This document shows positions 38,342-48,067 of a stretch of DNA of 64,000 nt, in pieces. The notes below the pieces were generated by a model, which did not search any database, was not told where the DNA came from, and worked only from the letters and a program-made list of their open reading frames with translations. Position numbers and translations under genes: made by a program. Where the stretch lies: contig JADJUJ010000016.1 in NCBI GenBank assembly GCA_016710765.1, forward strand, positions 1 through 64,000, in the 5' to 3' direction. This DNA is from Lewinellaceae bacterium. GTDB taxonomy: Bacteria; Bacteroidota; Bacteroidia; Chitinophagales; Saprospiraceae. Every line of letters begins with the position of its first letter. Position 1 is the stretch's first letter.

Positions 38342-38402
38342 TCAGATATTTGGGAGGGTGTACAGTATCAAAAAGCCGGTTCTAAAACAGGGTTTTTGGC
38401 AT

Positions 38403-38607
38403 TGGTCTCTAGTCTTTGGCTTTGTCCCGAAGAGGTAAACGTTTGGTTTTCAATGCATTAATTTTAACCAAAGTATTCGTTGAAAATAATGTATCTGTGT
38501 ATTAAAACGGGTGTTCAAAATTAAATTCCGATTTTTCCGGTATTTGATTTCACAAGCCACCAATAACCGCGATCGAAACCAAAGACCAATACCAAAAGGC
38601 TAAAGCC
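38403..38607 (-). repeat. Intergenic repeat element, copy B (inverted relative to copy A)
   Basis: Homologous along its length to 18667..18872 on the opposite strand. It sits just outside the 3' end of the SulP gene. The same terminal inverted motif (GTCTTTGGCTTTG) occurs at its ends. Confidence 0.75.
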
Positions 38608-38611
38608 CAGA

Positions 38612-40168
38612 TTAGTGTAGTTCAAGCGATTCTATATCCGGTATGTCGTGTAAAATTAGCGCAATATGTTTTCTTTTTGCCTTCACTTTAAAATCGTGGA
38701 TAATTTCCAGTATATCATGATCGATGTAGACACTACCATAGCCATCGATTTCAACAATGGTATACTCGGGCATTTTATCCAGCAGGTCGCGGATTTTTTT
38801 CTTGTTTAAAAAACTGACGTTTAAGGCTAAGTCCAGCGTGTAATGTGCTGTATGGCCTTCTGTTTTTTCGCGCAGCAAAAAACCGGCCCGATAGGTGTGT
38901 TTTATCAGAAAATAAAAAGCATAGGCCATGCCGATCAACACGCCAAACAGCAAGTCGGTAAATAAAATGGCGATAACCGTCACAATAAAAGGCAAAAATT
39001 GCTCTCGCCCTTGCTGGTATACGGCCTTGATCATGGCTGGCTTGGCAAGGTTATAGCCTGTTCTGATGAGGATGACCGCCAGTACGCTGTATGGAATCAT
39101 CCGTATCAAGGGGAGTGCAAAGGCGATGGCAAGTAACAGCCATATTCCGTGTGCAAAGGAAGACCGTTTCGTGTGCGCCCCGGCCTCAGCATTGGCAGAG
39201 CTCGCACTATGACTGCAGTAATCGGGAGTCCGCCCAAGATACCACTGGTGAGGTTGCCAATACCCTGCGCCACAAGTTCCCGGTTTTGCTGTGTAATGCG
39301 GTTGCGGGGGTCAATTTTATCGATGGCTTCTATGCTGAGTAAGGTTTCTAAAGAAGCTACCAGGCAAATGATAAGGGCATATTCCCAAACAGCAGGTGTG
39401 GTAAATATGGTATTAAATTGGGAAGACTTATTTGCTGCAGGACATTATCCGGGACGTTCACAAACTGATTGGGCTGGAGTTGCAGCCCTGGAATCCAATG
39501 TTTGAATATCCAGGCCAGTGCCACACCGGCCAATACGGTGATGAAGGAGGTGGGCAAAAATGCAAAACGTTTCCGCATGGTTCGGGTCCAGATAACCAGC
39601 AACAGCAGTGAAAATACCGCCACCAGGATGGGGCCTGTTGATATGCTGGCTGCGAGGTTTTTCACCTGTGCAAAACCATGATGGAAGGTAAATACATTAA
39701 AGAGTTCTTTACGCCAAAAATCAGGCTTGTCGTAGCCAATCAGTAAAGGTATTTGCTTGGAAATCAGAATGATACCAATAGCGGCCAGCATGCCTTTTAT
39801 CACAGCAGAAGGAATCATGTGGGTAAAGCCACCCAGTCTGAAAACACCCAATAGCACCTGCAGCACCCCGGCCAGTGCCACAGCAAGTCCCAGGATTTCG
39901 ATGGAACCAAATTCTTGCATGGCGCCGGCACAAACGGCTGTTAGTCCGGCAACGGCCCGCTGACACTCAGTGGTGATTTGCTGAATGCGGTCACCACGAT
40001 CCCGCCAACAATCCCGGCAATAAGTCCGGAATATACCGGCGTATTGGAAGCCAGGGCAATGCCCAGGCAAAGCGGCAAAGCCACAAAAAAAACGGTAATA
40101 CTGGCCCTGAAATCGTGTTTGAAAAATGAAAGTCCGTAGAATTTCCAGCGCCTTATTGAAGTATCCAT
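38612..40168 (-). CDS. SulP-family anion transporter with C-terminal STAS-like tail, about three frameshifts
   Basis: Start MDTSIRRWKFYGLSFFKHDF at 40168. The first segments match SulP: DFRASITVFFVALPLCLGIALASNTPVYSGLIAGIVGG and SVSGP. The frame then moves near 39955 to GLTAVCAGAMQEFGSIEILGL, near 39390 to the segment EYALIICLVASLETLLSIEAIDK, and again near 39170 to end with MIPYSVLAVILIRTGYNLAK and a STAS-like tail with IVEIDGYGSVYIDHDILE. Corrected length is about 520 residues, normal for bicarbonate/sulfate transporters. The many breaks and intact motifs suggest indels. Sulfate, bicarbonate or similar anion; no neighbour decides. Confidence 0.78.
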
Positions 40169-40263
40169 AGCATTCGATAGGTTTCAGGAGTTTGTTTTGT
40201 CGCCTTAAATGTGTGAAGACAGGCGCATGATACAATTAAAAAAATATTGCCCAATGGGGCACG

Positions 40264-41472
40264 TTACTGGTCAAGATGGCGCATCACTTTTTGCGCTACA
40301 GTTTCCCCGATCATTAGCGAGGCAGTTGCAGCAGGGCTGGGTGCATTCACGACATGGACCTGCCGTTCTTTTTCCAGAAATAAAAAATCATCCAGCAGTT
40401 GACCTTCGGGAGTGCAGGCCATGGCACGCACGCCACTGTGGCCGGGCTGAAGATCATTTTCAGTAATATCAGGCACCAACCGTTGCAAGGCGGCTGTAAA
40501 ATGCTTTTTTGAATAAGAGCGTTGAAATTCAAGCCACCCATCGCGCCAGTATTTTCTGGCCAGCCGAACAAAGCCCGGGTAGCGCAGTGTTTCCCAGAAC
40601 TCGGACCAATGAAAGTCGTGTCGGGTGTATCCTTCCCTTCGATAGGCGAGTACAGCATTTGGTCCGGCTTCCATACCACCTTGTATCATACGGGTAAAAT
40701 GCACCCCAAGAAAAGGGAAGTTTGGGTTGGGGACAGGATACACCAGGTTGCGCACCAGGTGCTGGCTCGCTGGTTTCAACTCGTAGTATTCGCCCCGGAA
40801 GGGGAGGATCTGAACTTTTGGATCCAGACCTGCCATGCTGGCTATCCGGTCGGCGTACAAACCACCGCAATTGACCAGCATTTTGGTGCGAAATGTTGCT
40901 TGGCTGGTATCCACCCTTACAACATTGGGCTCTTCCTGTATTGCCAACAATTGGTTTTGGGTAGCCAGTAGGGCGCCATTGGCCTGGAGAAGTTCGGCAT
41001 ATTTTTTGGCAACCCTGCTGTAATCAACAATGCCAGCCTGTGGCACCCATACTGCAGCTTTAGCCTGCACGGATGGCTCTATTGTGCTGGATTCTTCGGC
41101 GGATATTTTTCGAATTCCTTGCAGTCCATTTGCCAAGCCGTTGTTTACAATATTATCCAGTCGGCTACATTCCTCGTCATTCACGGCCACTATAATTTTT
41201 CCACAAACCTCGAACGGAATATGCTGCGCTGCGCAAAATGCTACCATTTGCTCGTACCCGCGCCGGCAATACTGTGCACGCAAACTGCCGGGGCGATAGT
41301 AAATGCCGCTGTGTAACACGCCACTGTTGTGGCTGCTTTGGTGGGCAGCGGGTTCCGCTTCTTTTTCAAGGATGGTTATCCGCAAATGTGGACGGGCCTG
41401 CTGCAGTTGCAGCGCAGTGGCCAGTCCTACAATTCCGGCGCCAACAATCAGGACATCACTGTCTGTTTTCAT
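40264..41472 (-). CDS. lhgO: L-2-hydroxyglutarate oxidase
   Basis: 402-residue FAD enzyme with N-terminal VLIVGAGIVGLATALQLQQ, then HNSGVLHSGIYYRPGSLRAQYCRRG, typical of LhgO, and a late HSGVRAMACTPEGQLLDDFLF plus FAD-proximal NAPSPAATASLMIGE. It oxidises L-2-hydroxyglutarate to 2-oxoglutarate, passing electrons to the membrane or to oxygen. Start ATG at 41472 just after a -7 promoter box. The SulP gene follows 96 bases later in the same direction. Confidence 0.92.
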   Translation of the reverse strand: MKTDSDVLIVGAGIVGLATALQLQQARPHLRITILEKEAEPAAHQSSHNSGVLHSGIYYRPGSLRAQYCRRGYEQMVAFCAAQHIPFEVCGKIIVAVNDEECSRLDNIVNNGLANGLQGIRKISAEESSTIEPSVQAKAAVWVPQAGIVDYSRVAKKYAELLQANGALLATQNQLLAIQEEPNVVRVDTSQATFRTKMLVNCGGLYADRIASMAGLDPKVQILPFRGEYYELKPASQHLVRNLVYPVPNPNFPFLGVHFTRMIQGGMEAGPNAVLAYRREGYTRHDFHWSEFWETLRYPGFVRLARKYWRDGWLEFQRSYSKKHFTAALQRLVPDITENDLQPGHSGVRAMACTPEGQLLDDFLFLEKERQVHVVNAPSPAATASLMIGETVAQKVMRHLDQ

Positions 41473-41476
41473 GTTG

Positions 41477-41484
41477 CAAATGTA
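41477..41484 (-). promoter_or_regulatory. -7 promoter element for lhgO
   Basis: Minus-strand TACATTTG matches TAnnTTTG, but only four bases lie between it and the ATG at 41472, so the mRNA would be nearly leaderless or the true start would be internal. Confidence 0.3.
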
Positions 41485-41574
41485 ATACCTTGAAAGGTGC
41501 GTTGTTCCCCTGGTAAAATATTAATAATGACAGCGGCCGACGAATTAATGGGGCAGTATTCGCCGCCATTGAGC

Positions 41575-41582
41575 TATCTTTG
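41575..41582 (+). promoter_or_regulatory. -7 promoter element for the TonB receptor and selD
   Basis: TATCTTTG matches TAnnTTTG; it lies 20 bases before the ATG at 41603 and is followed by GCGG, as in other strong Bacteroidota promoters. No TTG at -33 distance. Confidence 0.5.
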
Positions 41583-41602
41583 CGGCTTCCAAAACATATA
41601 CC

Positions 41603-43882
41603 ATGCGTTCTTTTCTATTCTTTTTGCTGTTTTCATGCCTTTCCATTTTAGTTGTGGCCCAGAAGTCGGCCTCGGGTGTGGTGCGAGGTAGTGTATTTGA
41701 CAAAGAAACAGCACAACCGCTGTCGTTTGCCACGGTTAAACTGGCAGGCGCCGCCATTGGCTCCAGTACGGATATCAATGGCTTTTTTTCCATTTCCTCT
41801 GTTCCACCGGGGACTTATGAAATGTCGGTAACCTATCTTGGGTACAGTGAATTTACAAAAAGCATAACCATCAAAAAGGACGAAATTCTTTTTGAGAATA
41901 TTTACCTGGAAGAAAGCGGCGGTCAACTGGGGGAGGTTGTTATCAGTGGGAAAAAAGAGCAGGCCCGCAATGAGGTGCAAATTTCTAAATTGACGGTTAC
42001 TCCCAAGCAAATCCGCTCCTTACCCTCTGCCGGTGGTCAGGCCGATATTGCGCAATACTTAACGGTACTCCCGGGTGTGATTTTTACGGGCGACCAGGGT
42101 GGGCAATTGTACATCCGGGGCGGTTCACCCGTGCAAAACAGGATTATGCTCGACGGGATGACCCTGTACAACCCTTTTCACAGTATAGGATTTTTCTCCG
42201 TATTTGAAACCGAGTTGATTCGTAGCGCGGATGTATTAACAGGTGGTTTTAATGCCGATTATGGTGGCCGTATTTCCGCAATTGTCGACGTTAAAACCCG
42301 GGAGGGCAACCGCAAACACCTTTCCGGGATGGCCTCTGTCAGTCCTTTCCAGGCCAAATTGCTCCTGGAAGGTCCCATTGTTCCGCTCAAGGAGGAAAAT
42401 GGCCCCAGCGTTTCTTTTGTACTTACGGGTAAGCAGGCGCTCATCAGCCAAACCTCCAAGCGTTTGTACAACTATGTTAATGATTCAGTGGGTATTCCGT
42501 TTGATTATCAAGACATTTACGGCAAAATATCCCTGCTTTCGGGCAATGGCAGTAAACTGAATGTTTTTGGATTCAATTATACAGACGGGGTAGATTACCC
42601 AATTACCGACTTCAGCTGGAACAGCGGTGGTGGTGGAATGGACTTTACCTTGGTGCCCTCAAATTCCAATACCATCGTAGGTGGCAGCATCACCTTTTCC
42701 AAATACTTTTCGAAGATTGAAGAGGCCGACCGGAAGCCACGGAGCAGTGGCATTTCCGGATTCACCGCAGGGCTTAACTTTTCAAATTTCGACAGGAACG
42801 ATGAGCTGAAATATGGCCTGGAACTGACTGGTTTTCGCACCGAGTTTAACTTCATCAATTTCCGGGATATACCCACCGAGCAGTTGGAGAATACTACGGA
42901 AATAGCCTTTTATATCCGCTGGAAACGGAAATTAGGCCCTCTTGTCATCGAACCAGGCTTCCGTTTCCAATATTACCAGTCACTCAATGATATTTCGCCG
43001 GAACCTCGCCTGGGTCTGAAATACAACATTACCGACTACATTCGCTTCAAGGCGGCCGCTGGCCTATACTCCCAGAACCTCCTTTCTACGGTAAATGAGC
43101 GGGATATCGTGAACTTGTTTGTTGGCTTTCTTTCCGGCCCCGAAGAAACGGTTTACCAGCCCGGTACCAAAATTCCTACCAAGAACCGTTTACAAACATC
43201 GATACACGGTGTGGGTGGCTTTGAATTTGACATCGCCAAAAACATCGACCTGAACGTGGAAGGGTACTACAAAAAATTCAACCAGTTGTTGGTGCTGAAC
43301 AGGAATAAAATCTTGCCACAGGACCCCAACTTTGTTGTGGAGACAGGCGATGCTTATGGTATCGATCTTACGGTAAAAGCGGAAGGTAAACGCGCCTATA
43401 TGTGGCTTGCTTACTCCCTGGGATTTGTCACGCGCGACGACGGTACGCAGGTGTATCCACCGGTATTCGACCGCCGTCATAACCTCAACCTCGTAGCAAC
43501 CTACATGATGGGGAAGCAGAAGGAATGGGAACTGGGTGCACGCTGGAACATGGGCTCGGGCTTCCCGTTCACGCTCACACAGGGTTACTACACTGTGTTT
43601 AATTTTGACCAGGGAATTGGTACGGATATCTACGGCGGCAATGGCGATCTGGGCATCATTTATGCATCAGAACGAAATACCGGTCGCTTGCCGTACTACC
43701 ATCGTTTGGACATCTCTTTGAAGCGTACTTTTGAGTTTGCCAAGCGTGGCAAAGCCGAGATTACAGCCTCCTGTACCAACGTGTACGACCGTCCAAATAT
43801 CTTTTATTACGATCGTGTGCGGGCTTTGCGGGTCAATCAATTGCCTATTTTGCCCAGCCTCAGCATGACCGTACAATTTTAG
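41603..43882 (+). CDS. TonB-dependent outer-membrane receptor with carboxypeptidase regulatory-like N-terminal domain
   Basis: 759 residues: signal peptide to ILVVAQ, then a CarboxypepD_reg-like domain (about 22-110; VRGSVFDKETAQPLSFATVKLAG), a TonB box region (LGEVVISG), the plug (about 120-230; QADIAQYLTVLPGV, GGSPVQNRIMLDGMTLYNPFH) and a barrel of about 520 residues to the terminal LPILPSLSMTVQF. Energised by the TonB/ExbBD system, it imports an unknown ligand. It lacks a SusD partner next door, so it is a solo receptor rather than a SusCD pair. selD follows ten bases downstream. Confidence 0.9.
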   Translation: MRSFLFFLLFSCLSILVVAQKSASGVVRGSVFDKETAQPLSFATVKLAGAAIGSSTDINGFFSISSVPPGTYEMSVTYLGYSEFTKSITIKKDEILFENIYLEESGGQLGEVVISGKKEQARNEVQISKLTVTPKQIRSLPSAGGQADIAQYLTVLPGVIFTGDQGGQLYIRGGSPVQNRIMLDGMTLYNPFHSIGFFSVFETELIRSADVLTGGFNADYGGRISAIVDVKTREGNRKHLSGMASVSPFQAKLLLEGPIVPLKEENGPSVSFVLTGKQALISQTSKRLYNYVNDSVGIPFDYQDIYGKISLLSGNGSKLNVFGFNYTDGVDYPITDFSWNSGGGGMDFTLVPSNSNTIVGGSITFSKYFSKIEEADRKPRSSGISGFTAGLNFSNFDRNDELKYGLELTGFRTEFNFINFRDIPTEQLENTTEIAFYIRWKRKLGPLVIEPGFRFQYYQSLNDISPEPRLGLKYNITDYIRFKAAAGLYSQNLLSTVNERDIVNLFVGFLSGPEETVYQPGTKIPTKNRLQTSIHGVGGFEFDIAKNIDLNVEGYYKKFNQLLVLNRNKILPQDPNFVVETGDAYGIDLTVKAEGKRAYMWLAYSLGFVTRDDGTQVYPPVFDRRHNLNLVATYMMGKQKEWELGARWNMGSGFPFTLTQGYYTVFNFDQGIGTDIYGGNGDLGIIYASERNTGRLPYYHRLDISLKRTFEFAKRGKAEITASCTNVYDRPNIFYYDRVRALRVNQLPILPSLSMTVQF

Positions 43883-43892
43883 GAATAAAAAC

Positions 43893-44936
43893 ATGTCGAC
43901 AACGACCTACAAATTAACACAATACTCGCATGGGGCGGGCTGTGGCTGTAAAATTGCTCCCAAGGTTTTGGACGAGATTTTGCACAGCAGTATCGGTAAA
44001 ACATCGCATCCCAACCTCCTGGTGGGCAATGAAGAGCGCGACGATGCTGCGGTATTCGATCTGGGCGATGGCTCTGCTGTAATCAGCACCACCGATTTTT
44101 TTATGCCGATCGTGGATGACCCTGAAGATTTTGGCCGGATTGCCTCTGTCAATGCTATCAGTGATGTATATGCCATGGGGGGCACCCCCATGCTGGCAAT
44201 CGCCGTATTGGGTTGGCCCATAAGCACACTTCCGGCATCGGTGGCCAACCAGGTCATTGAAGGGGCAAGAAAAGCCTGTCTGGAAGCGGGGATTCCACTC
44301 GCAGGCGGGCACAGCATCGACAGTCCTGAACCAATTTTTGGCCTTGCCGTCACCGGAAGGGTACAAATCGAACATTTGAAGAAAAATGGTGGTGCGACAC
44401 CGGGTGCCCAGTTGTTTCTGACCAAACCACTTGGCGTGGGCATCCTCACCACAGCCCAGAAAAAAGCCGTACTTCAGCCAGCGCATGCCCATATTGCACC
44501 GGAAAGCATGAAAAGCCTCAACAAAGCCGGCGCGCATTTTGGCACCCTTTCCTATGTGCAGGCCATGACAGATGTCACAGGCTTTGGTCTGCTGGGGCAC
44601 TTATCGGAAATGTGCGCATCTTCCAATACCAGTGCGATCGTACATTTTTCAAAAGTACCGACCATTGACCGCAGTATTCTCGACCATTACCTGGCATTGA
44701 AATGCATTCCAGGGGGTACCAACCGGAATTGGGACAGTTACGGCCACCTTATCGCTGGCGCTGATGATACCGCTCGGGCGCTGCTGGCTGACCCGCAAAC
44801 CAGTGGGGGGCTTTTGGTGGCAGTTGCAGCAGGACAGGAACAAGCCTTTCAACTAGAAGCAGCCAAACTTGGCTTTACACTCGAGCCCTTTGGCTTTATG
44901 GTGGAGCAACAGGATATGTTGGTTACGGTAGTCTAG
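43893..44936 (+). CDS. selD: Selenide, water dikinase
   Basis: Makes selenophosphate from selenide and ATP, the selenium donor for selenocysteine and selenouridine. The N-terminal GAGCGCKI contains Cys17 and Lys20, the residues at the same numbers as the catalytic pair in E. coli SelD, so this is the Cys form rather than a selenoprotein. Later: GDDxAVF-like ERDDAAVFDLGDG, FFMPIVDDPEDFGRIASVNAISDVYAMGG, MTDVTGFGLLGHL, and DPQTSGGLLVAV. 347 residues, normal. No SelA/SelB, tRNA-Sec or selenouridine synthase is in the window. Ended by a strong hairpin terminator. Confidence 0.95.
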   Translation: MSTTTYKLTQYSHGAGCGCKIAPKVLDEILHSSIGKTSHPNLLVGNEERDDAAVFDLGDGSAVISTTDFFMPIVDDPEDFGRIASVNAISDVYAMGGTPMLAIAVLGWPISTLPASVANQVIEGARKACLEAGIPLAGGHSIDSPEPIFGLAVTGRVQIEHLKKNGGATPGAQLFLTKPLGVGILTTAQKKAVLQPAHAHIAPESMKSLNKAGAHFGTLSYVQAMTDVTGFGLLGHLSEMCASSNTSAIVHFSKVPTIDRSILDHYLALKCIPGGTNRNWDSYGHLIAGADDTARALLADPQTSGGLLVAVAAGQEQAFQLEAAKLGFTLEPFGFMVEQQDMLVTVV

Positions 44937-44971
44937 TGGTTGGGGTACCAGGCATTCCTTCCAGCAAGAAA

Positions 44972-45009
44972 AAACGGCGCGATCTTCATGTTTTGAGATC
45001 GCGCCGTTT
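44972..45009. terminator. Bidirectional terminator between selD and the TlpA-like gene
   Basis: A 14-base stem AAACGGCGCGATCT / AGATCGCGCCGTTT with a ten-base loop, flanked by A-rich sequence on the left and T-rich sequence on the right, suits termination in both directions. Confidence 0.85.
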
Positions 45010-45031
45010 GTTATTGGGCTGGGTTACACCC

Positions 45032-46491
45032 TTAATTGCCCTGCTTTTTCTTATCCTCCTGGAACTGCATGACTTGCTCCAGTACATCTCCCAGTTGCTC
45101 TGCACCAATGCGCTTCATGAGGATTTCATGCTGGCGGTTTAAGATGAAGATCTGAGGGGTGGTGCGCACATCGTACAGGGTTTTGTAGCGGCTTTGGATG
45201 TAGGGGTCGTAGGTATTGATGAAAAAAACGTCGCTGAATCCTTTCTCCTCCGCTGAGGGCCAGCATTCCGGGCCTTTATCAGTAACTGCGGTGCATACAG
45301 CAAGAATCTTCACGTTTTTATCGTGGTATTTTTGGCAAAATCAACCATGAATGGTGCTGCCTTTTTGCAATGACTGCATTCTGGGTCCCAGAAGAAAAGG
45401 ATAGTATAATCGGCGTCGATATCCCATAGGCTGAGTGGTTTGTCGCCTTTATCCTTTACAGTGATATTGGGCGCTATTTTACCGATGAGTATGGGTTCCA
45501 AACGGTTGGCGTTGTCGCAGATTTTTTCAAGATCTTCTGCATTGGTCCAGGGAGCTTTTCCAACGCAGTAATAATTCTTGGCGATGTGCACATATACGGC
45601 ATCCATACCAACAATGTTTGATTTTGCGTAGTAATTCAGGAAGTGGATCAGGAAAAACTTATAGGCTTCACTGCTGGGTCCCATTTTGCCCAACAGGTTG
45701 TCAATGGCCAGGTTAAGCGAGTCGGGATGCTGTGGGGTTACTTTGTTGATGAACTGATCGACTTTTTGAAACAGTACCGGGCTTCTGATCAGGCAATCAT
45801 CGGTAAGGCTGATGTTGTCGAAAAAGTGGTCACGATAATAGTAGTAGCGCTGGCGCTGTACGGCCTTTTCTTCTCCTTTAAACAAGGGCACTTCGGGCTC
45901 AATGGAGGCATTGATGACCTTTGCGAACAACATATTGCTTTGTTTTGCCAGCAAGTTAGCTTGGTATTTTTTCACGTTTACATCGATGTCTTCCAGGGCT
46001 TTAGACAATCGGATGGAGTCGGCCGCAATGCCTTTTCGTTCGGTGAGCAGGGCCTTGATAGAGTCGGCTTCAGGCCTGCGATCGTTCAAGTAGCGCATGT
46101 AGTCGTAAAACAGCGCATTTTCTTCCGAGCCTTTCACTTTCATTTTGCCTACCGGGTCTTTGGCGTCGGTGGTTAGTGTAAAATCCTGATCATCGGCAGG
46201 CAGTATCACCTGGATAAAACTGTTGTCGGGTTTCATCACCAACAGGTATACACCACATTCCAGCAAAGTGTCGCTGCTGAAGGTGAAATAACCATCGGCT
46301 CCGATATCAACGGTATCTTTGACATATTGCTTGTCTCCAAAATGGTATCCGAGTAAAAGTTGGGTCTCCGGGTAATTTTCAAGTTTGACCCTGATTTTAA
46401 GGCCTCCAGGCACTGGCCCATTTACGGGTGTGGCATGAGCGGCCATCGTTCCCAAAATAAAAAGAAGGGCAAAAACAAGTCTTTTAGTCAT
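45032..46491 (-). CDS. Exported TlpA-like thiol:disulfide protein with DUF4369-like N-terminus, one frameshift
   Basis: Signal peptide (to AAHATP), then a beta-rich domain (about residues 25-120, DUF4369-like by pattern), a helical middle (about 140-300, with FFDNISLTDDCLIRSPV as in DUF5106 proteins), and a thioredoxin fold with FFWDPECSHCKKAAP (CxxC). The frame closes just after it near 45315 and resumes at KILAVCTAVTDKGPECWP with the cis-Pro TTPQIFIL; corrected length about 485 residues. Such proteins in Bacteroidota are periplasmic disulfide reductases. Confidence 0.8.
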
Positions 46492-46593
46492 TACGAGCGT
46501 TTTTTGTTACGATTTTGCTTTAAAGACGCAACAAATATCAGGAGTGTTGTTGGGTGTTACCGGTGTTTAGAAAATCATTAACAATACTGATGC

Positions 46594-47874
46594 TTACAAG
46601 TTGTATTGTTTGATCTTCCGGTACAAGGTTCTTTCTGAGATTTTCAGTTCTTCGGCAGCCTCTTTTCGCCTGCCATTGTATTTTTTCAGCGCACGTCGGA
46701 TGGCATCTTTTTCAATTTCATCCATGGCCAGCGGGGCTTCATCCTCTACCGTTTCCTGGTCGGAAAAATGGCCGCCAGGTTTGTTGCCACCAATGATGAT
46801 GGGGCTGTTGGGTTTCGGTGCGGCTGGCGTGTTACCATCACTGGTGTTGCTCATGCCATAACTGGAGCCCGGGTAATTGGGTTGAAGGGTTCGCAAGGCA
46901 CTCACATCAGGCATATTAAGGTCGTTGCTGCGCACCAGGTCATATACCAGGCCCTTCAGGTCGTTCAGATCGTTCTTCATGTCGAACAGGATCTTATACA
47001 ACAGTTCGCGTTCCTGAAAGTCGCTACCGTTTTTCTGCCCCTGATGGCCTCCCTCGCCCTGGAGCAGCATGGGGAGGTTCCGGGTGAACAACTGGGGCAT
47101 GCGTTGTTCCAGATATTCTGCACTGATGTTGCGCTCTTCGGAGAGGACCGACAGTTGTTCCGCGATGTTTTTTAATTCCCGAATGTTGCCAGGCCAGCGG
47201 TATTGCATCAATATAATTTCTGCCCCAGGTTCGAGCCGAATGGCCTGAATACGGTATTTCTCCGCGAAATCGTGGCTGAATTTGCGAAACAATAAGGGGA
47301 TATCATCCCTGCGTTCGTGCAGAGCCGGTACTTTGATGGGTACGGTATTGAGCCGGTAGAACAGGTCTTCCCGGAATTTACCTTTGCGCACGCGCTCTTG
47401 AAGGTCAACATTGGTGGCGGCAATCACCCGTACATCTGTTTTTTGCACTTTTGACGAACCCACCCGGATAAACTCACCCGATTCCAGGACCCTCAGAAGG
47501 TAAGATTGGGTGTCAAGCGGCATTTCCGCAATCTCATCCAGAAAAATGGTGCCACCGTTTACCGTTTCAAAGTACCCTTTGCGATCGCCTGCAGCCCCTG
47601 TAAAAGCGCCTTTTTCGTGTCCGAACAATTCAGAGTTGATGGTGCCTTCCGGGATGGCGCCACAGTTGACTGCTATGAACTCGTTGTGTTTGCGGGCACT
47701 GAGGGCATGAATGATTTTTGAAAAAACTTCCTTACCTACCCCGCTTTCGCCCGTAATGAGCACCGTCAGGTCGGTAGGAGAAACACGTGTGGCCGTTTCC
47801 AGGGCAGCATCCAGCAAGGCGGAGTTGCCGACAATCCCGAATCGGGCCTTTATAGAAGATAAGTTATTGGACAT
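46594..47874 (-). CDS. Sigma-54-dependent transcriptional activator (Fis-type, no receiver domain)
   Basis: The start MSNNLSSIKARFGIVGNSALL at 47874 is the homology start. The AAA+ domain holds Walker A GESGVGKE, the sigma-54-contact loop GAFTGA, Walker B FLDEIAEM and sensor RYPWPGNIREL-like YRWPGNIRELKN. Residues ~300-370 form a linker rich in Gln, Asn and Pro, then the Fis-type helix-turn-helix (AAEELKISERTLYRKIKQYNL). There is no REC or GAF domain, so it is not phospho-controlled by itself. An in-frame open region upstream of 47874 continues through a minisatellite to 48105; this may or may not be translated. Confidence 0.88.
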   Translation of the reverse strand: MSNNLSSIKARFGIVGNSALLDAALETATRVSPTDLTVLITGESGVGKEVFSKIIHALSARKHNEFIAVNCGAIPEGTINSELFGHEKGAFTGAAGDRKGYFETVNGGTIFLDEIAEMPLDTQSYLLRVLESGEFIRVGSSKVQKTDVRVIAATNVDLQERVRKGKFREDLFYRLNTVPIKVPALHERRDDIPLLFRKFSHDFAEKYRIQAIRLEPGAEIILMQYRWPGNIRELKNIAEQLSVLSEERNISAEYLEQRMPQLFTRNLPMLLQGEGGHQGQKNGSDFQERELLYKILFDMKNDLNDLKGLVYDLVRSNDLNMPDVSALRTLQPNYPGSSYGMSNTSDGNTPAAPKPNSPIIIGGNKPGGHFSDQETVEDEAPLAMDEIEKDAIRRALKKYNGRRKEAAEELKISERTLYRKIKQYNL

Positions 47875-47880
47875 TTTATT

Positions 47881-48038
47881 TGGGCGGTAAGGTGGGCGGT
47901 AAGGTGGGCGGTAAGGTGGGCGGTAGAGTGGGTAGGGGGTGTAGAGGGTGTAGAGTGGGGTGTAGAGTGGGGGGGTGTAGAGTGGGGTGTAGAGTGGGGT
48001 GTAGAGTGGGGTGTAGAGTGGGGTGTAAAAGTGGGCTT
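47881..48038 (-). repeat. 12-bp minisatellite, two sub-families, directly upstream of the sigma-54 activator
   Basis: On the plus strand four units of GGGCGGTAAGGT-type (47881..47929) are followed by about eight units of GGGGTGTAGAGT-type with a few 9-15 base variants (to 48038). Read on the minus strand it is open in the activator frame and would encode YTPL and PPYR tetrapeptide repeats. It fills the space between the lipoprotein stop and the activator ATG. Confidence 0.8.
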
Positions 48039-48067
48039 TGGGGTGGCTAAAATGGGTAGGGTGGTAC

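Noticed and set aside
41603..43882. TonB receptor as part of a SusCD polysaccharide-uptake locus
   Set aside because: No SusD-like lipoprotein or glycoside hydrolase follows; the next gene is selD.
43893..44936. selD as a selenoprotein with an in-frame UGA
   Set aside because: The catalytic position is encoded as Cys17 and no UGA interrupts the frame.
47881..48038. Repeat array as a possible CRISPR
   Set aside because: Units are 12 bases, contiguous, and with no unique spacers; no cas genes are near. It is a minisatellite.
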